DNA from: Phreatobacter sp.
Lineage (GTDB): Bacteria; Pseudomonadota; Alphaproteobacteria; Rhizobiales; Phreatobacteraceae
Direction: 5' to 3'
Assembly (NCBI RefSeq): GCF_022843985.1
Contig: NZ_JALHMP010000026.1
Location: 1 to 64,000, forward strand
Length of the DNA stretch: 64,000 bases
In this document: piece after piece, positions 37,933 to 47,275 of the stretch
How positions within the stretch are numbered: position 1 is the first letter of the stretch
Layout of the letters: every line of letters begins with the position of its first letter
Program-made: the position numbers and the translations under genes
Notes under the pieces: generated by a model
The model's database searches: none
What the model saw: only the letters and a program-made list of their open reading frames with translations
What the model was told of the DNA's origin: nothing

Positions 37933-38448
37933 ATGCCTCTCTATGAACATGTGTTCCTGGCGCGCCAGGACGTGACGTCTCAGCAGGCCGAAGCGCTTGC
38001 CGAGCAGTACAAGGGCGTTATCGAAGCCCATGGCGGCGCGGTGCCCAAGGTCGAGCCCTGGGGTCTCAAGTCGATCGCCTTTCGCGTTCGCAAGAACCGC
38101 AAGGCCCATTACACGCTGATGAACATCGATGCTCCCCCGGCGGCGGTCGCCGAGATGGAGCGTCAGATGGCGATCAACGAGGACATCCTCCGCTTCATGA
38201 CCGTCAGGGTCGAGGAGCTCGAGGAGGCCCCGTCGGCCATGCTGCAGAAGCGCGACCGTGACGATCGTGGCGAGCGCGGCTTCGGCGGCGACCGCGGCTT
38301 CGGCGGCGGCGGCGGTCGTGACCGCGGCTTCGGCGGCGGTGGCGGCGGCTTTGGTGGTGGTGGCGGTGGCGGCGGTGCGCGCCGGTTCCGTGACCGTGAT
38401 GGCGGGGATGTCGAAGCCTCCGCCGAAGTCGAACAGACGGAGGAGTGA
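37933..38448 (+). CDS. rpsF: Ribosomal protein bS6 with a long Gly-rich tail
   Basis: S6 binds the platform of the 30S subunit together with S18. The start ATG at 37933 gives [20 protein letters not shown]. Residues 1-110 are ordinary S6 ([26 protein letters not shown]). The last ~55 residues are a Gly/Arg/Asp/Phe-rich tail with [11 protein letters not shown]-type repeats, ending in an acidic stretch. At 171 residues it is longer than typical S6 proteins. The tail resembles RGG-box RNA-binding regions and could bind RNA or proteins; that is inference. Confidence 0.95.
   Translation: MPLYEHVFLARQDVTSQQAEALAEQYKGVIEAHGGAVPKVEPWGLKSIAFRVRKNRKAHYTLMNIDAPPAAVAEMERQMAINEDILRFMTVRVEELEEAPSAMLQKRDRDDRGERGFGGDRGFGGGGGRDRGFGGGGGGFGGGGGGGGARRFRDRDGGDVEASAEVEQTEE
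38275..38380 (+). repeat. In-frame Gly-rich repeat tract in rpsF
   Basis: The 15-mer CGCGGCTTCGGCGGC occurs at 38275, 38293 and 38323, followed by a run of GGC/GGT codons to about 38380. The repeat encodes RGFGG units. Such tracts change length by slippage, so strains may differ here. Confidence 0.8.
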
Positions 38449-38450
38449 CC

Positions 38451-38696
38451 ATGTCTGCCGCAGCCGGTGGCGCCCGTCGCCCCTTCTTCCGTCGTCGCAA
38501 GACCTGCCCCTTCTCCGGCCCGGGCGCGCCGAAGATCGACTACAAGGACGTCCGTCTCCTGCAGCGCTACATTTCAGAGCGCGGCAAGATCGTTCCGTCC
38601 CGCATCACGGCGGTGTCCGCCAAGAAGCAGCGCGAACTCGCCCAGGCGATCAAGCGCGCCCGCTTCCTCGGCCTTCTGCCCTACGTGATCAAGTAA
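38451..38696 (+). CDS. rpsR: Ribosomal protein bS18
   Basis: The 81-residue partner of S6 in the 30S platform. The start ATG at 38451 has AGGAG five bases upstream, inside the rpsF end; a GTG at 38445 is less likely. It shows [42 protein letters not shown] and ends LGLLPYVIK. Confidence 0.97.
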   Translation: MSAAAGGARRPFFRRRKTCPFSGPGAPKIDYKDVRLLQRYISERGKIVPSRITAVSAKKQRELAQAIKRARFLGLLPYVIK

Positions 38697-38709
38697 GCTT
38701 GCCCCGCGT

Positions 38710-38732
38710 GGCGGGACGCCCCGCGTCCCGCC
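38710..38732 (+). terminator. Strong hairpin after rpsR, no U tract
   Basis: GGCGGGACGC and GCGTCCCGCC form a perfect 10-bp stem around CCC, 14 bases after the rpsR stop. No T run follows. It may stabilise the rpsF-rpsR messenger end or partly terminate before the membrane-protein gene, lowering downstream expression. Confidence 0.6.
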
Positions 38733-38851
38733 GCCGGCGGCTCGAAACGTGCCTTCTCACGACGTGACTCGTCGGCCGTGCCGGTTCCAACCGCCACGGC
38801 TGAAGCTGGGGATCTTCCCCTAACCCTCAGAAACGAGCGGGACAGCTGACG

Positions 38852-39796
38852 ATGGGACCGACCCTCGCCATCGCCTTCGGGGCAGGACTTGCCTCCGCAC
38901 TCCTCTTCGCGACGCTTGCGTCGGGGAGCCCGATGGCGCTCGTCCTGTTCTATTTCGCCGCGCTGCCCGTGCTGATCGCCGGGCTCGGCTGGGGCCACTA
39001 TGCCGGCGCCTTCGCCGCGGCGATCGGGGCGCTGGCCCTGTCGCTGGCCCTGCGCTCGCAGTTCGGCCTGTTCTTCTTTCTGTCCGTCGGTCTGCCGGCC
39101 TGGGTTCTGACCTATGCCGCCCTGTCGCTGCGCCCGGCGCCGACGGAGGAGGATCCGCAGGCCGTCGAGTGGATGCCGGCCGGCATGATCCTGACGGTGA
39201 TCGGCGTCGGCGCGGTGGGTCTGACCCTGTTCGCCATCATCGCGCTCTACGGGCTCGACTATGTCGCCTTCCAGGCGTCGATCCGGCAGGCCGTCGGCCG
39301 AACGCTGGAACAGGTCAACGTCGGCAGCACCGACCGCGAGGCGCTGGTGGCGCTGATGTCGGCGGCCGTCCCCGTCGCCGGCGCGGTGGTGTGGACTTTT
39401 GTCACCACCATCAACTTCTATTTCGCCGGCCGCATCGTCAGAGCCTCCGGCCGCCTCATCCGCCCATGGCCTGATCTCGCCGCCCTCAAGCTGCCCAAAT
39501 GGACCGCGCTGGCCCTGCTCGCCGGCTCCATCGGATCCTTTGCGGGCGGTTTCCCTGGCCAGATCGCGTCCATCATCCTCGCGGTCGGCCTCGCCATCTA
39601 CGCCCTCCAGGGCTTCGCCCTGGCCCACGACGTCACCCGCGGCTGGGGGATGCGCGGCTTCGCGCTCGGACTGCTCTACGCGCTCGCCATGGTGATCGGC
39701 TGGCCCATGATCTTCGTCGCGCTCGCCGGTCTGGCAGACGTGCTCTTCGACATCCGGGCACGGCGAAAGCCGCCCGCGCCTCCCTTCAACACATGA
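38852..39796 (+). CDS. DUF2232 multi-pass membrane protein
   Basis: A 314-residue inner-membrane protein of unknown function with about eight hydrophobic segments (for example PMALVLFYFAALPVLIAGLG and NFYFAGRIVRASGRL at a loop). Proteins of this family sit between rpsR and rplI in many Alphaproteobacteria, as here. The conserved place suggests a shared transcript but says little about the role. A relation to YybS-like proteins is possible. It is 155 bp from rpsR and 30 bp from rplI. Confidence 0.85.
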   Translation: MGPTLAIAFGAGLASALLFATLASGSPMALVLFYFAALPVLIAGLGWGHYAGAFAAAIGALALSLALRSQFGLFFFLSVGLPAWVLTYAALSLRPAPTEEDPQAVEWMPAGMILTVIGVGAVGLTLFAIIALYGLDYVAFQASIRQAVGRTLEQVNVGSTDREALVALMSAAVPVAGAVVWTFVTTINFYFAGRIVRASGRLIRPWPDLAALKLPKWTALALLAGSIGSFAGGFPGQIASIILAVGLAIYALQGFALAHDVTRGWGMRGFALGLLYALAMVIGWPMIFVALAGLADVLFDIRARRKPPAPPFNT

Positions 39797-39826
39797 CATT
39801 CAACTGACTGAACAAGGAGCATCATC

Positions 39827-40375
39827 ATGCAGGTCATTCTTCTCGAGCGCGTCGCCAAGCTCGGCTATATGGGCGAAGTCGTCGACGTGAAGCCGGGCTA
39901 TGCCCGCAACTTCCTGCTGACCACCGGCAAGGCGCTGCGCGCCACCGAGGCCAACCGCAAGAAGTTCGAGACGATGAAGGCCCAGCTTGAGGCCCGCAAT
40001 CTCGAACTGAAGAAGGATGCCGAGGCGGTCGCTGCCGAACTCGACGGCACCTCCTACGTGCTGATCCGCCAGGCCGGCGAAACCGGCCAGCTCTACGGCT
40101 CGGTCTCGGCCCGCGATCTGTCCGACGCCATCACCGCGGCCGGCATCACCGTGTCGCGCGCCATGATCCAGCTCGACACGCCGATCAAGGCGATCGGCCT
40201 GCACAAGGTCACCGTGTCGCTGCATCCGGAGGTCGATGCGACCGTCACCGTCAACGTCGCCCGCTCCGCCGGCGAGGCCAACCGCCAGACCGAGGGCGAG
40301 GATCTCACCCAGCGCGCCGACGAGCCGACCTTCGAGACCTTCAACCCGGAAGAGTTCGGCGATTCCGAGGGCTGA
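39827..40375 (+). CDS. rplI: Ribosomal protein bL9
   Basis: L9 binds 23S rRNA near the base of the L1 stalk and projects between ribosomes. The 182-residue protein begins [19 protein letters not shown] with the N-terminal RNA-binding motif [17 protein letters not shown] long helix and the C-terminal domain ([17 protein letters not shown]) follow. About 30 extra acidic residues end the protein. AAGGAG precedes the ATG. A strong terminator follows. Confidence 0.96.
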   Translation: MQVILLERVAKLGYMGEVVDVKPGYARNFLLTTGKALRATEANRKKFETMKAQLEARNLELKKDAEAVAAELDGTSYVLIRQAGETGQLYGSVSARDLSDAITAAGITVSRAMIQLDTPIKAIGLHKVTVSLHPEVDATVTVNVARSAGEANRQTEGEDLTQRADEPTFETFNPEEFGDSEG

Positions 40376-40421
40376 TCCCCGGTCCGGCCGGGTTCGCGCG
40401 GCGGGCCTTCATCCAACGCAA

Positions 40422-40456
40422 AACGCCCGGTCGCGAGACCGGGCGTTCTGCTTTTC
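40422..40456. terminator. Bidirectional terminator between rplI and an outer-membrane gene
   Basis: AACGCCCGGTC and GACCGGGCGTT form a perfect 11-bp stem closed by a GCGA tetraloop (40422-40447). CTGCTTTTC follows on the plus strand, and a short T-rich stretch follows on the minus strand. It lies between two convergent genes and should end both transcripts. Confidence 0.88.
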
Positions 40457-40494
40457 GGTGGGGCTGGCCGGGGGGCGGCGACCTGTCCCCGCAA

Positions 40495-41331
40495 TCAGTA
40501 GCGGGCGATGATCGGGGCTGCCGCCAGGGCCGGCCCGCCGAACAGGTAGCTCACGCCGAAGCGGAAGGCGTGGGTCTCGACGCGGTTGTTGATGTCGGAG
40601 GCATTCGGATCGATCGAGCAGGCGGCGGTGGCGAGGCAGGAGCGCGAACCGAAATTGGTGTAGCGGTACTCGGCGCGGACCGACCAGTTATAGTTGAACT
40701 TGTGCTCGATGCCGGCGCCGACCGTCCAGCCCATGCGGGTGTTGGAATAGCGGACGACGTGGTTGGCGCCGTTGATGCAGTCGTCGAGCACCGTGCAGAC
40801 CGTCATATTTGCGAAGGCGAGGCCGCCGGTGACGTAGAGCAACGACTTGTGGTGCGCGAAGCCAAGGCGACCCCGCAGCGAACCCTGCCAGTTGAGCGCG
40901 ACGCGCTGCTGGTAGATGTTGCCGGCGACGCCGCCGGAATAGGCGGGGTTGCCATTGTACCAGGGCGAATGGATGCGCGCCTGCGGACCGTCGAAATCGA
41001 GCTCGGCGCCGATGACGAACTGACCGAACATGCGCTGGAGGCCCATGTGCAGGCCGTAGCTGAAACGCGCGCCGGCATAGTCATAGTGGTAGTTGGGGAA
41101 GTTCGGGTTCGCCGCTCCCGTCGCGTCCGAATGGAAGCCCGAATTGCGGACCACCTGCATGCCGACCGCGGCGCCGACATAGACACCGCTCCACTTGTCG
41201 ACATGATCGTAGGCAGGCTCGACGACTTCGGAGCCACGCAGGATGGGGGCGCCGAGGTCGGCCGCCCCGGCGACACCGGACGAGAGGAGAACCGCGGCCG
41301 CGGCCATGGGTATTGCGACACGCTTGAACAT
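40495..41331 (-). CDS. Omp25/31-type outer-membrane beta-barrel protein
   Basis: The 278-residue precursor starts at ATG 41331 (MFKRVAIPMAAAAVLL) with a signal peptide cleaved after GVAGAA. The mature part begins with the family pattern DKWSGVYVGAAVG and alternating strands follow. LNWQGSLRGRLGFAHHKSLLYVTGGLAFA is a conserved barrel signature, seen here as separate strands. It ends THAFRFGVSYLFGG near the C-terminus, followed by an extra tail. Four cysteines in loops may form disulfides. These are abundant surface proteins of Hyphomicrobiales. Its leader is strongly structured. Confidence 0.88.
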   Translation of the reverse strand: MFKRVAIPMAAAAVLLSSGVAGAADLGAPILRGSEVVEPAYDHVDKWSGVYVGAAVGMQVVRNSGFHSDATGAANPNFPNYHYDYAGARFSYGLHMGLQRMFGQFVIGAELDFDGPQARIHSPWYNGNPAYSGGVAGNIYQQRVALNWQGSLRGRLGFAHHKSLLYVTGGLAFANMTVCTVLDDCINGANHVVRYSNTRMGWTVGAGIEHKFNYNWSVRAEYRYTNFGSRSCLATAACSIDPNASDINNRVETHAFRFGVSYLFGGPALAAAPIIARY

Positions 41332-41339
41332 GGGAGCGC

Positions 41340-41419
41340 CCCTTGGAAATGAACGATTCACCGCGATTGCGGTTCCCACGATGGATCGCACGTTAATCTT
41401 AACGTCGCGTTTCCAAGGG
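41340..41419 (-). promoter_or_regulatory. Structured 5' leader of the outer-membrane gene
   Basis: CCCTTGGAAA (41340-41349) and TTTCCAAGGG (41410-41419) are perfect 10-bp inverted arms. On the minus-strand RNA the second arm holds AAGGG, the likely ribosome-binding sequence of the barrel gene, so pairing would block translation. Between the arms lie ACCGC-GATT-GCGGT and a palindrome, ACGTTAA (41390-41396) with TTAACGT (41399-41405). The remainder of this 346-bp gap, up to dnaB at 41678, shows nothing clear. Confidence 0.55.
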
Positions 41420-41677
41420 CGGGCCAAGTAACGCTGCCGCCGAAGTCTTGGCGCCCGCCACGCTTGCTTGGTAGCGACCGTGGCGCCGCCGCCACAGCCG
41501 GGCACCCGCGCCCCCGCACGCAACGGGGGGCGGAGTCAACCGGCTGCAGCGGTTTCTCCCTCTCGCATCGTCCGAGGCTGTGAGAATCGGGGAGATCGGG
41601 CGATGATGGTGTTTGCTGCCACCGGCCTTGCTCCGGCCTGCTAGACAGGCTCGTCCCAGCCCAGACCCAGAAGCTCC

Positions 41678-43171
41678 ATGTCCGCCCTGCCCGCCCTGAA
41701 ATCCATCGGTCCGTCCGACCTGCCGTTCCGCCAGGCCCCGCACAATATCGAGGCGGAGCAGGCACTGCTGGGCGCGATCCTGGTCAACAACGAGGCCTTC
41801 TACCGCATTTCGGACTTCCTGGAGCCGAAGCACTTCTTCGATCCGCTGCACCAGAAGATCCACGAGATCGCCTCGCAGCTGATCCGGGCCGGCAAGATCG
41901 CGACGCCGGTGACGCTCAAGACCTTCATGAACGACGCCGCCATCGATGTCGGCGGCATGACCGTGGCGCAATATCTCGGACGCCTCGCGGCCGAGGCCAC
42001 CACCATTATCAATGCGGAGGATTACGGCCGGGCGATCTATGACCTCGCCATTCGCCGCAACCTCATCCTCATCGGCGAGGGCATGGTCAATATCGCCTAT
42101 GACGCGCCGGTGGACATGCCACCGCGCACCCAGATCGAGGACGCCGAAAAGAGCCTGTTCGAACTCGCCGAGACCGGCCGCTATGACGGCGGCTTCCGGC
42201 GCTTCACCGACGCCATGGCGCGCGCCCTCGACATGGCCGCGGCAGCCTATCAGCGTGATGGCAAGCTGTCGGGCATCTCAACCGGCCTGACCGATCTCGA
42301 CCAGCGCCTCGGCGGCCTGCAGCATTCCGACCTCGTCATCCTCGCCGGGCGCCCCGGCATGGGCAAGACGGCGCTGGCCACCAACATCGCCTTCAACATC
42401 GCCAAGGCCTACAAATTCGAGGTCGAGCCTGACGGAACGCACAAGACCACGAATGGCGGCATTGTCGGCTTCTTCTCGCTGGAAATGAGCTCCGACCAGC
42501 TCGCCACCCGTATCGTTGCCGAACAGGCGGCGATCCCCTCCTACAAGATCCGCCGCGGCGACCTGCGCGAGGACGAGTTCTACAAGCTCACCCAGGCGGC
42601 GCAGGAGATCCAGGCGCTGCCGCTCTACATCGACGATACCGGCGGCCTGTCCATCGTCCAGCTGGCGGCGCGGGCCCGGCGCCTGAAGCGCCAGCGCGGC
42701 CTTGATTTCATGGTGGTGGACTATCTCCAACTGCTGTCGGGCTCGTCGAAGAAAGGCGAGAACCGGGTGCAGGAGCTGACCGAGATCACCACCGGCCTGA
42801 AGGCGCTCGCCAAGGAGCTGCATGTGCCGATCATGGCGCTCTCGCAGCTCTCCCGTCAGGTGGAGAGCCGCGACGACAAGCGCCCGCAGCTGTCGGACCT
42901 GCGCGAATCCGGCTCCATCGAGCAGGATGCCGACGCCGTCATGTTCGTGTTCCGCGAGGAATATTACCTCAAGAACAAGGAGCCGAAGCCCGGCACCGAG
43001 GAACATCTGAAATGGCAGACCGACATGGCGCAGGTCCATGGCCGCGCCGAGGTCATCATCGGCAAGCAGCGCCACGGCCCGACCGGCACGGTCATGCTGC
43101 AATTCGAGGATTCGGTGACGCGCTTCTCCGACCTCGCCGATGCCGACCGCCTGCCCGAACGGTTCGAGTGA
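41678..43171 (+). CDS. dnaB: Replicative DNA helicase DnaB
   Basis: The hexameric helicase of the replication fork (497 aa). An N-terminal primase-binding domain (APHNIEAEQALLGAILVNN-like start, about residues 15-120) is followed by a RecA-like motor. The motor has Walker A GRPGMGKTAL, GFFSLEMSSDQLATR, Walker B MVVDYLQLLSG, and SQLSRQVESRDDKRPQLSDL. No intein is present. The downstream order dnaB-alr-radA is conserved in Alphaproteobacteria. Confidence 0.97.
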   Translation: MSALPALKSIGPSDLPFRQAPHNIEAEQALLGAILVNNEAFYRISDFLEPKHFFDPLHQKIHEIASQLIRAGKIATPVTLKTFMNDAAIDVGGMTVAQYLGRLAAEATTIINAEDYGRAIYDLAIRRNLILIGEGMVNIAYDAPVDMPPRTQIEDAEKSLFELAETGRYDGGFRRFTDAMARALDMAAAAYQRDGKLSGISTGLTDLDQRLGGLQHSDLVILAGRPGMGKTALATNIAFNIAKAYKFEVEPDGTHKTTNGGIVGFFSLEMSSDQLATRIVAEQAAIPSYKIRRGDLREDEFYKLTQAAQEIQALPLYIDDTGGLSIVQLAARARRLKRQRGLDFMVVDYLQLLSGSSKKGENRVQELTEITTGLKALAKELHVPIMALSQLSRQVESRDDKRPQLSDLRESGSIEQDADAVMFVFREEYYLKNKEPKPGTEEHLKWQTDMAQVHGRAEVIIGKQRHGPTGTVMLQFEDSVTRFSDLADADRLPERFE

Positions 43172-43175
43172 GCGC

Positions 43176-44279
43176 ATGACCATCCCGCTGCACGAGGCCG
43201 GCGCCGTCCTGACCATCGACCTCGGCGCCCTCGCCGCCAATTACCGGGTCCTCGCCGCCATGGGCGGCGGCGTCGCCACGGCTGCGGTGGTCAAGGCGGA
43301 CGCCTATGGCCTCGGCATCGACAAGGCCGGCCCGGCGCTCGCCGGGGCCGGCTGCACGACCTTCTTCGTGGCACACCTCTCCGAGGCACGCCGCCTGCGG
43401 GCGGTGGCGCCGGGCGCCACGATCTATGTTCTGAACGGCCTTTTCGGCGCGGCGCTCGACACTTACCTGCAGCACGATATCCGCCCGGTCCTTGGCAGCC
43501 GCGAGGACGTGGAGATCTTCGCCGCCCATTGCGAGACGGTCGGCCGCCGCCTTCCCGCCGCGATCCATGTCGATACGGGCATGAACCGGCTCGGCCTCGA
43601 CCTCGCCGAGGCTGCCCTGCTCGCCGAGCCCGGCGCAGCATCGCTGGCCTTCGAGCCCGCCCTTCTCATGAGCCATCTGGCCTGCGCCGACGAGCCGGGC
43701 CACCCGCTCACCGCCCGGCAGATCGACCGGTTCCATCAGATCCGGGGGCTGTTTCCCGGCATTCCCGGCTCGCTGGCCAATTCCGCCGGCTGCACCCTCC
43801 CCGCCGCCCGTCACGACCTGATGCGGCCGGGAATTGCGCTTTACGGCGCCCGTTTCGTGGCGGGACGCGACCCGCTGGCGGCGGTCGTCCGCCTTGACGC
43901 GCCGATCGTCCAGGTGCGCGGCATCCGGGCCGGCGACACGGTCGGCTATGGGGCCGCCTGGACAGCCGGGCGCAACAGCCGCATCGCCGTCGTCTCGGTA
44001 GGCTATGCCGACGGCTATCTCCGCCAGGCCGGCTCCACCGATCGCAAGACCGGCGCGCCGATGCGGGTCAACGGCGTCATCTGCCAGCCCGCCGGCCGGG
44101 TTTCGATGGACCTCCTCGCTATCGACGTGACCGATGCGGGACCGGTCACCGCCGGTGACAGCGCGACCCTCATCGGCGACGGTATCGGTGTCGACGATGT
44201 CGCGGAGGCCGCCGGCACCATCGGCTACGAGATCCTGACGAGCCTCGGCAAACGCTACCATCGCCGCTATACCGGCTGA
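43176..44279 (+). CDS. alr: Alanine racemase
   Basis: A PLP enzyme supplying D-alanine for peptidoglycan. The start ATG at 43176 lies 4 bases after the dnaB stop. The cofactor lysine is in AAVVKADAYGLGI, the second catalytic Tyr is in VGYGAAWTAG, and HVDTGMNRLGL, LMSHLACADEP and GRVSMDLLAIDV are family motifs. The 367-residue length is normal. The next gene, radA, begins one base after its stop. Confidence 0.95.
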   Translation: MTIPLHEAGAVLTIDLGALAANYRVLAAMGGGVATAAVVKADAYGLGIDKAGPALAGAGCTTFFVAHLSEARRLRAVAPGATIYVLNGLFGAALDTYLQHDIRPVLGSREDVEIFAAHCETVGRRLPAAIHVDTGMNRLGLDLAEAALLAEPGAASLAFEPALLMSHLACADEPGHPLTARQIDRFHQIRGLFPGIPGSLANSAGCTLPAARHDLMRPGIALYGARFVAGRDPLAAVVRLDAPIVQVRGIRAGDTVGYGAAWTAGRNSRIAVVSVGYADGYLRQAGSTDRKTGAPMRVNGVICQPAGRVSMDLLAIDVTDAGPVTAGDSATLIGDGIGVDDVAEAAGTIGYEILTSLGKRYHRRYTG

Positions 44280-44280
44280 C

Positions 44281-45696
44281 ATGGCCCGCTCGACCACCAC
44301 ATTTGTCTGCCAGTCCTGCGGCGCTACCTATGGCCGCTGGCAAGGCAAGTGCGAGAGTTGCGGCGCATGGAACACCATCGCCGAAGAGACCGTGGCGACG
44401 ACCGGTGTCGGCGGCGCCCCGGCGAAGGGCGGCAAGACGCGCGGCCGGGCCTTCGCGCTGGCCGGACTCGACGGGGTCAACGATCAGGCGCCGCGCACCG
44501 AGACGCAGGTCGGCGAACTCGACCGGGTCTTCGGCGGCGGCCTCGTCAAGGGCTCGGTGATCCTGATCGGCGGCGATCCCGGCATCGGCAAGTCGACCCT
44601 GCTCATCCAGGCCTCGGCGCGGCTCGCCCGCATGGGCCACCGGGTCGTCTACATCTCCGGCGAGGAGGCGGTCGGCCAGGTGCGGCTGAGGGCCGAAAGG
44701 CTGGGTCTTACGGCGTCGCCGGTCGAACTCGCCGCCGAGACCAATGTCGAGGACATTGTCGCGACCCTGTCGGAGGGCGTCACGCCACGGTTGGTGGTGA
44801 TCGACTCGATCCAGACCATGTGGACGGATTCGGTGGAAAGCGCGCCCGGTACGGTCAGCCAGGTGCGCTCGGCCGCGCAGGTGCTCATCCGCTATGCCAA
44901 GAAGTCCGGAGCCGCCGTGATCCTCGTCGGCCATGTCACCAAGGACGGGCAGATTGCCGGCCCGCGCGTCGTCGAGCACATGGTCGACGCGGTGATGAGC
45001 TTCGAGGGCGAAGGCGGCCACCATTTCCGCATCCTGCGGGCGGTCAAGAACCGCTTCGGCCCGACCGACGAGATCGGCGTCTTCGAGATGACCGGCAAGG
45101 GCCTGCGCGAGGTACCGAACCCCTCGGAACTGTTCCTCGCCGGGCGCGATCTCGGCGCTCCCGGTACCGCCGTCTTTGCGGGAATGGAGGGCACGCGGCC
45201 AGTGCTGGTCGAGATCCAGGCCCTCGTCGCCCCCTCCACCCTCGGGACACCGCGGCGGGCGGTGGTGGGCTGGGACCCGGCGCGCCTGTCGATGGTGCTG
45301 GCGGTGCTCGACGCCCATTGCGGCGTCAGGCTCGGTGGCTACGATGTTTATCTCAACGTCGCCGGCGGCCTCAGGATCGCCGAGCCGGCGGCGGATCTGG
45401 CGGTTGCCGCGGCGCTGGTGTCGTCGCTGTCCGGCGCGGTCCTCCCGGCGGACGCGGTCTATTTCGGCGAGGTCAGCCTCTCCGGCGCGGTCCGGCCGGT
45501 GGCGCAGGCCGCGGCCCGCCTCAAGGAAGCCAAGAAACTCGGCTTCACCAAGGCCGTCGTGCCGGAGATCGCCCGCGGCGAGATGAGCGAAGCCGGTCTT
45601 TCGGTCCAGGCCGTCACCGGACTGTCAACGCTGGTCGCCGACATCGCGGCCTCCGGCGTGGGACGGGACAGACCGAAAGCGGCGGCCGGGGCCTGA
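44281..45696 (+). CDS. radA: DNA repair protein RadA
   Basis: RadA is a branch-migration helicase that processes recombination intermediates. The 471-residue protein has an N-terminal zinc finger (CQSCGATYGRWQGKCESCG), a RecA-like ATPase with GGDPGIGKSTLL, the RadA-specific KNRFG motif (VKNRFGPTDEIGVF), and a Lon-like C-terminal domain (YLNVAGGLRIAEPAADLAVA). It is tightly linked to alr. Confidence 0.96.
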   Translation: MARSTTTFVCQSCGATYGRWQGKCESCGAWNTIAEETVATTGVGGAPAKGGKTRGRAFALAGLDGVNDQAPRTETQVGELDRVFGGGLVKGSVILIGGDPGIGKSTLLIQASARLARMGHRVVYISGEEAVGQVRLRAERLGLTASPVELAAETNVEDIVATLSEGVTPRLVVIDSIQTMWTDSVESAPGTVSQVRSAAQVLIRYAKKSGAAVILVGHVTKDGQIAGPRVVEHMVDAVMSFEGEGGHHFRILRAVKNRFGPTDEIGVFEMTGKGLREVPNPSELFLAGRDLGAPGTAVFAGMEGTRPVLVEIQALVAPSTLGTPRRAVVGWDPARLSMVLAVLDAHCGVRLGGYDVYLNVAGGLRIAEPAADLAVAAALVSSLSGAVLPADAVYFGEVSLSGAVRPVAQAAARLKEAKKLGFTKAVVPEIARGEMSEAGLSVQAVTGLSTLVADIAASGVGRDRPKAAAGA

Positions 45697-45720
45697 CCCG
45701 GCGCGAGGGGGAGATTGACC

Positions 45721-46371
45721 ATGGGCAATCTGAGACGCGTCTTCCTGGCCGGCGTCCTCCTGCTGCTGCCGCTGGCGGTGACCGCCTTCGTCGTCGTCTG
45801 GTCGGTGACCTTCGTCTACGGCTTCGTCGGCCCCGGAACCGGGGTCGGCCGGTTCCTGACCTCGCTCGGCCTCGGATTTTCGTCTTCGTCCCTGGCTGCC
45901 TATCTCGTCGGTATCCTGATGGTCGTCGGGCTGATCTACCTTCTCGGCCTGATCGCCATCGTGCTGCAGGAGCGGCTGCAGGATGCCCTTGACCGCATCA
46001 TGCGGCGGATCCCGCTGATCGGCACCGTCTACGAACTGTCACGCCGTTTCGTCTCGATGGTCGACCGCAAGGATGCTGACGGGTTGAAGAGCATGAGCCC
46101 CGTCTGGTGCTTCTTCGGCGGCGAGCCGGGCGGGGCAGCGGTGCTCGCCCTCCTCCCCTCGCATGAGCCTGTCATGGTGGGCGATCAGCGCTATCTCGGC
46201 ATTCTCGTGCCGACCGCGCCAGTGCCCATCGGCGGTGGCCTGATCTACGTGCCGGAACACTGGGTAAGTCCAGCGGATATCGGCATCGACCAGTTGATGA
46301 GCATCTATGTCTCGATGGGCGTGACGCCGCCCAAGGCCGTGACATTGCCCGCAGCCAGTCCGCGACCCTAG
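45721..46371 (+). CDS. DUF502 family membrane protein
   Basis: A 216-residue protein with two N-terminal transmembrane segments (about 8-30 VFLAGVLLLLPLAVTAFVVV and 55-80 LVGILMVVGLIYLLGLIAIV). A soluble domain follows with the family's IPLIGTVYELSRRF and GILVPTAPVPIGGGLIYV. The function is unknown. The ATG at 45721 has GAGGGGGAG upstream; a TTG six bases earlier is less likely. It is 24 bp from radA, so it is probably co-transcribed. Confidence 0.85.
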   Translation: MGNLRRVFLAGVLLLLPLAVTAFVVVWSVTFVYGFVGPGTGVGRFLTSLGLGFSSSSLAAYLVGILMVVGLIYLLGLIAIVLQERLQDALDRIMRRIPLIGTVYELSRRFVSMVDRKDADGLKSMSPVWCFFGGEPGGAAVLALLPSHEPVMVGDQRYLGILVPTAPVPIGGGLIYVPEHWVSPADIGIDQLMSIYVSMGVTPPKAVTLPAASPRP

Positions 46372-46541
46372 CGCGACACATGTTGCCGGCGCACGCCATA
46401 ATTCCGGCCGCGATCCATGGTGAGGATCGCCCGCACCCTTGACGGGGTGACGCGGGCCACCCGCCTCGCTATAAGCGCGAGGTCGCGCACGGGTTCTGGT
46501 GACTCGCGGCGCCCGAACACAGCATTCCGGAGCCGAAATCG

Positions 46542-47150
46542 ATGCCGGTCACCTATCTCGATATCGGCCTCGCCGCGATCATGCTGATCTCCGCGCTGCT
46601 GGCGATGGTACGTGGCTTCGTCCGCGAGGTTCTGTCGATCGCCTCGTGGGCCCTGGCGGCGATCGCGACCTGGTACGCCTATCCGCGGCTGCTGCCGATC
46701 GCTCAGACCCAGGTCTCGAACGAATTGCTGGCAAAGGCGATCGTCATCGCCGGTGTGTTCCTGACCGTGCTGGTCGTGGTGTCGCTGATCACCATCAAGA
46801 TCTCCGACGCCATCCTCGACTCCAAGATTGGCGTGCTGGACCGTACCCTCGGCTTCCTTTTCGGCCTGGGACGCGGGCTCGTCATCGTCGTTGTTGCCTT
46901 CGCTTTCTTCACCTGGCTTGTTCCGGGCCCGAACCGGCCGGACTGGGTGACCCGCGCCAAGTCCTATGCCCTGCTCGAACAGACCAAGGACTGGCTGATC
47001 GCCCAGTTGCCGCAGGACATCGAGGGATCTGACATCCTGCGCCGCCTCAACCGGACGACTCCCGGCACCACGCCGCCGGCGGCGGGCACGCCGCCCGCGA
47101 CCGCGACACCGCCCGCCGCACCGGGGGCGACGCCGCCACGCCAGCCCTGA
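46542..47150 (+). CDS. cvpA: CvpA family membrane protein
   Basis: CvpA-like proteins have four membrane helices. In Escherichia coli the gene lies in the purF operon and affects colicin V production. The 202-residue protein begins MPVTYLDIGLAAIMLISALLA, followed by RGFVREVLSIASW (family motif) and RTLGFLFGLGRGLVIV. The last 40 residues are Pro/Thr/Ala-rich. The cvpA-purF order is conserved, with 125 bp between the two genes. Confidence 0.92.
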   Translation: MPVTYLDIGLAAIMLISALLAMVRGFVREVLSIASWALAAIATWYAYPRLLPIAQTQVSNELLAKAIVIAGVFLTVLVVVSLITIKISDAILDSKIGVLDRTLGFLFGLGRGLVIVVVAFAFFTWLVPGPNRPDWVTRAKSYALLEQTKDWLIAQLPQDIEGSDILRRLNRTTPGTTPPAAGTPPATATPPAAPGATPPRQP

Positions 47151-47275
47151 GGCTTGTGCCGGCTGTTCTCTCGGCGCATGGTCGCCGTGCATGGGAGGGA
47201 CCTATCGTTCCGGCGGATCAGCTTGCATATGACGCGACGGGCTGACGACCGAGGTTTTCCAGCGATGAGGATGCG

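Noticed and set aside
41390-41405. CtrA binding site in the palindrome ACGTTAA-TC-TTAACGT
   Set aside because: CtrA needs two TTAA blocks about 7 bases apart; here the spacing is 2.
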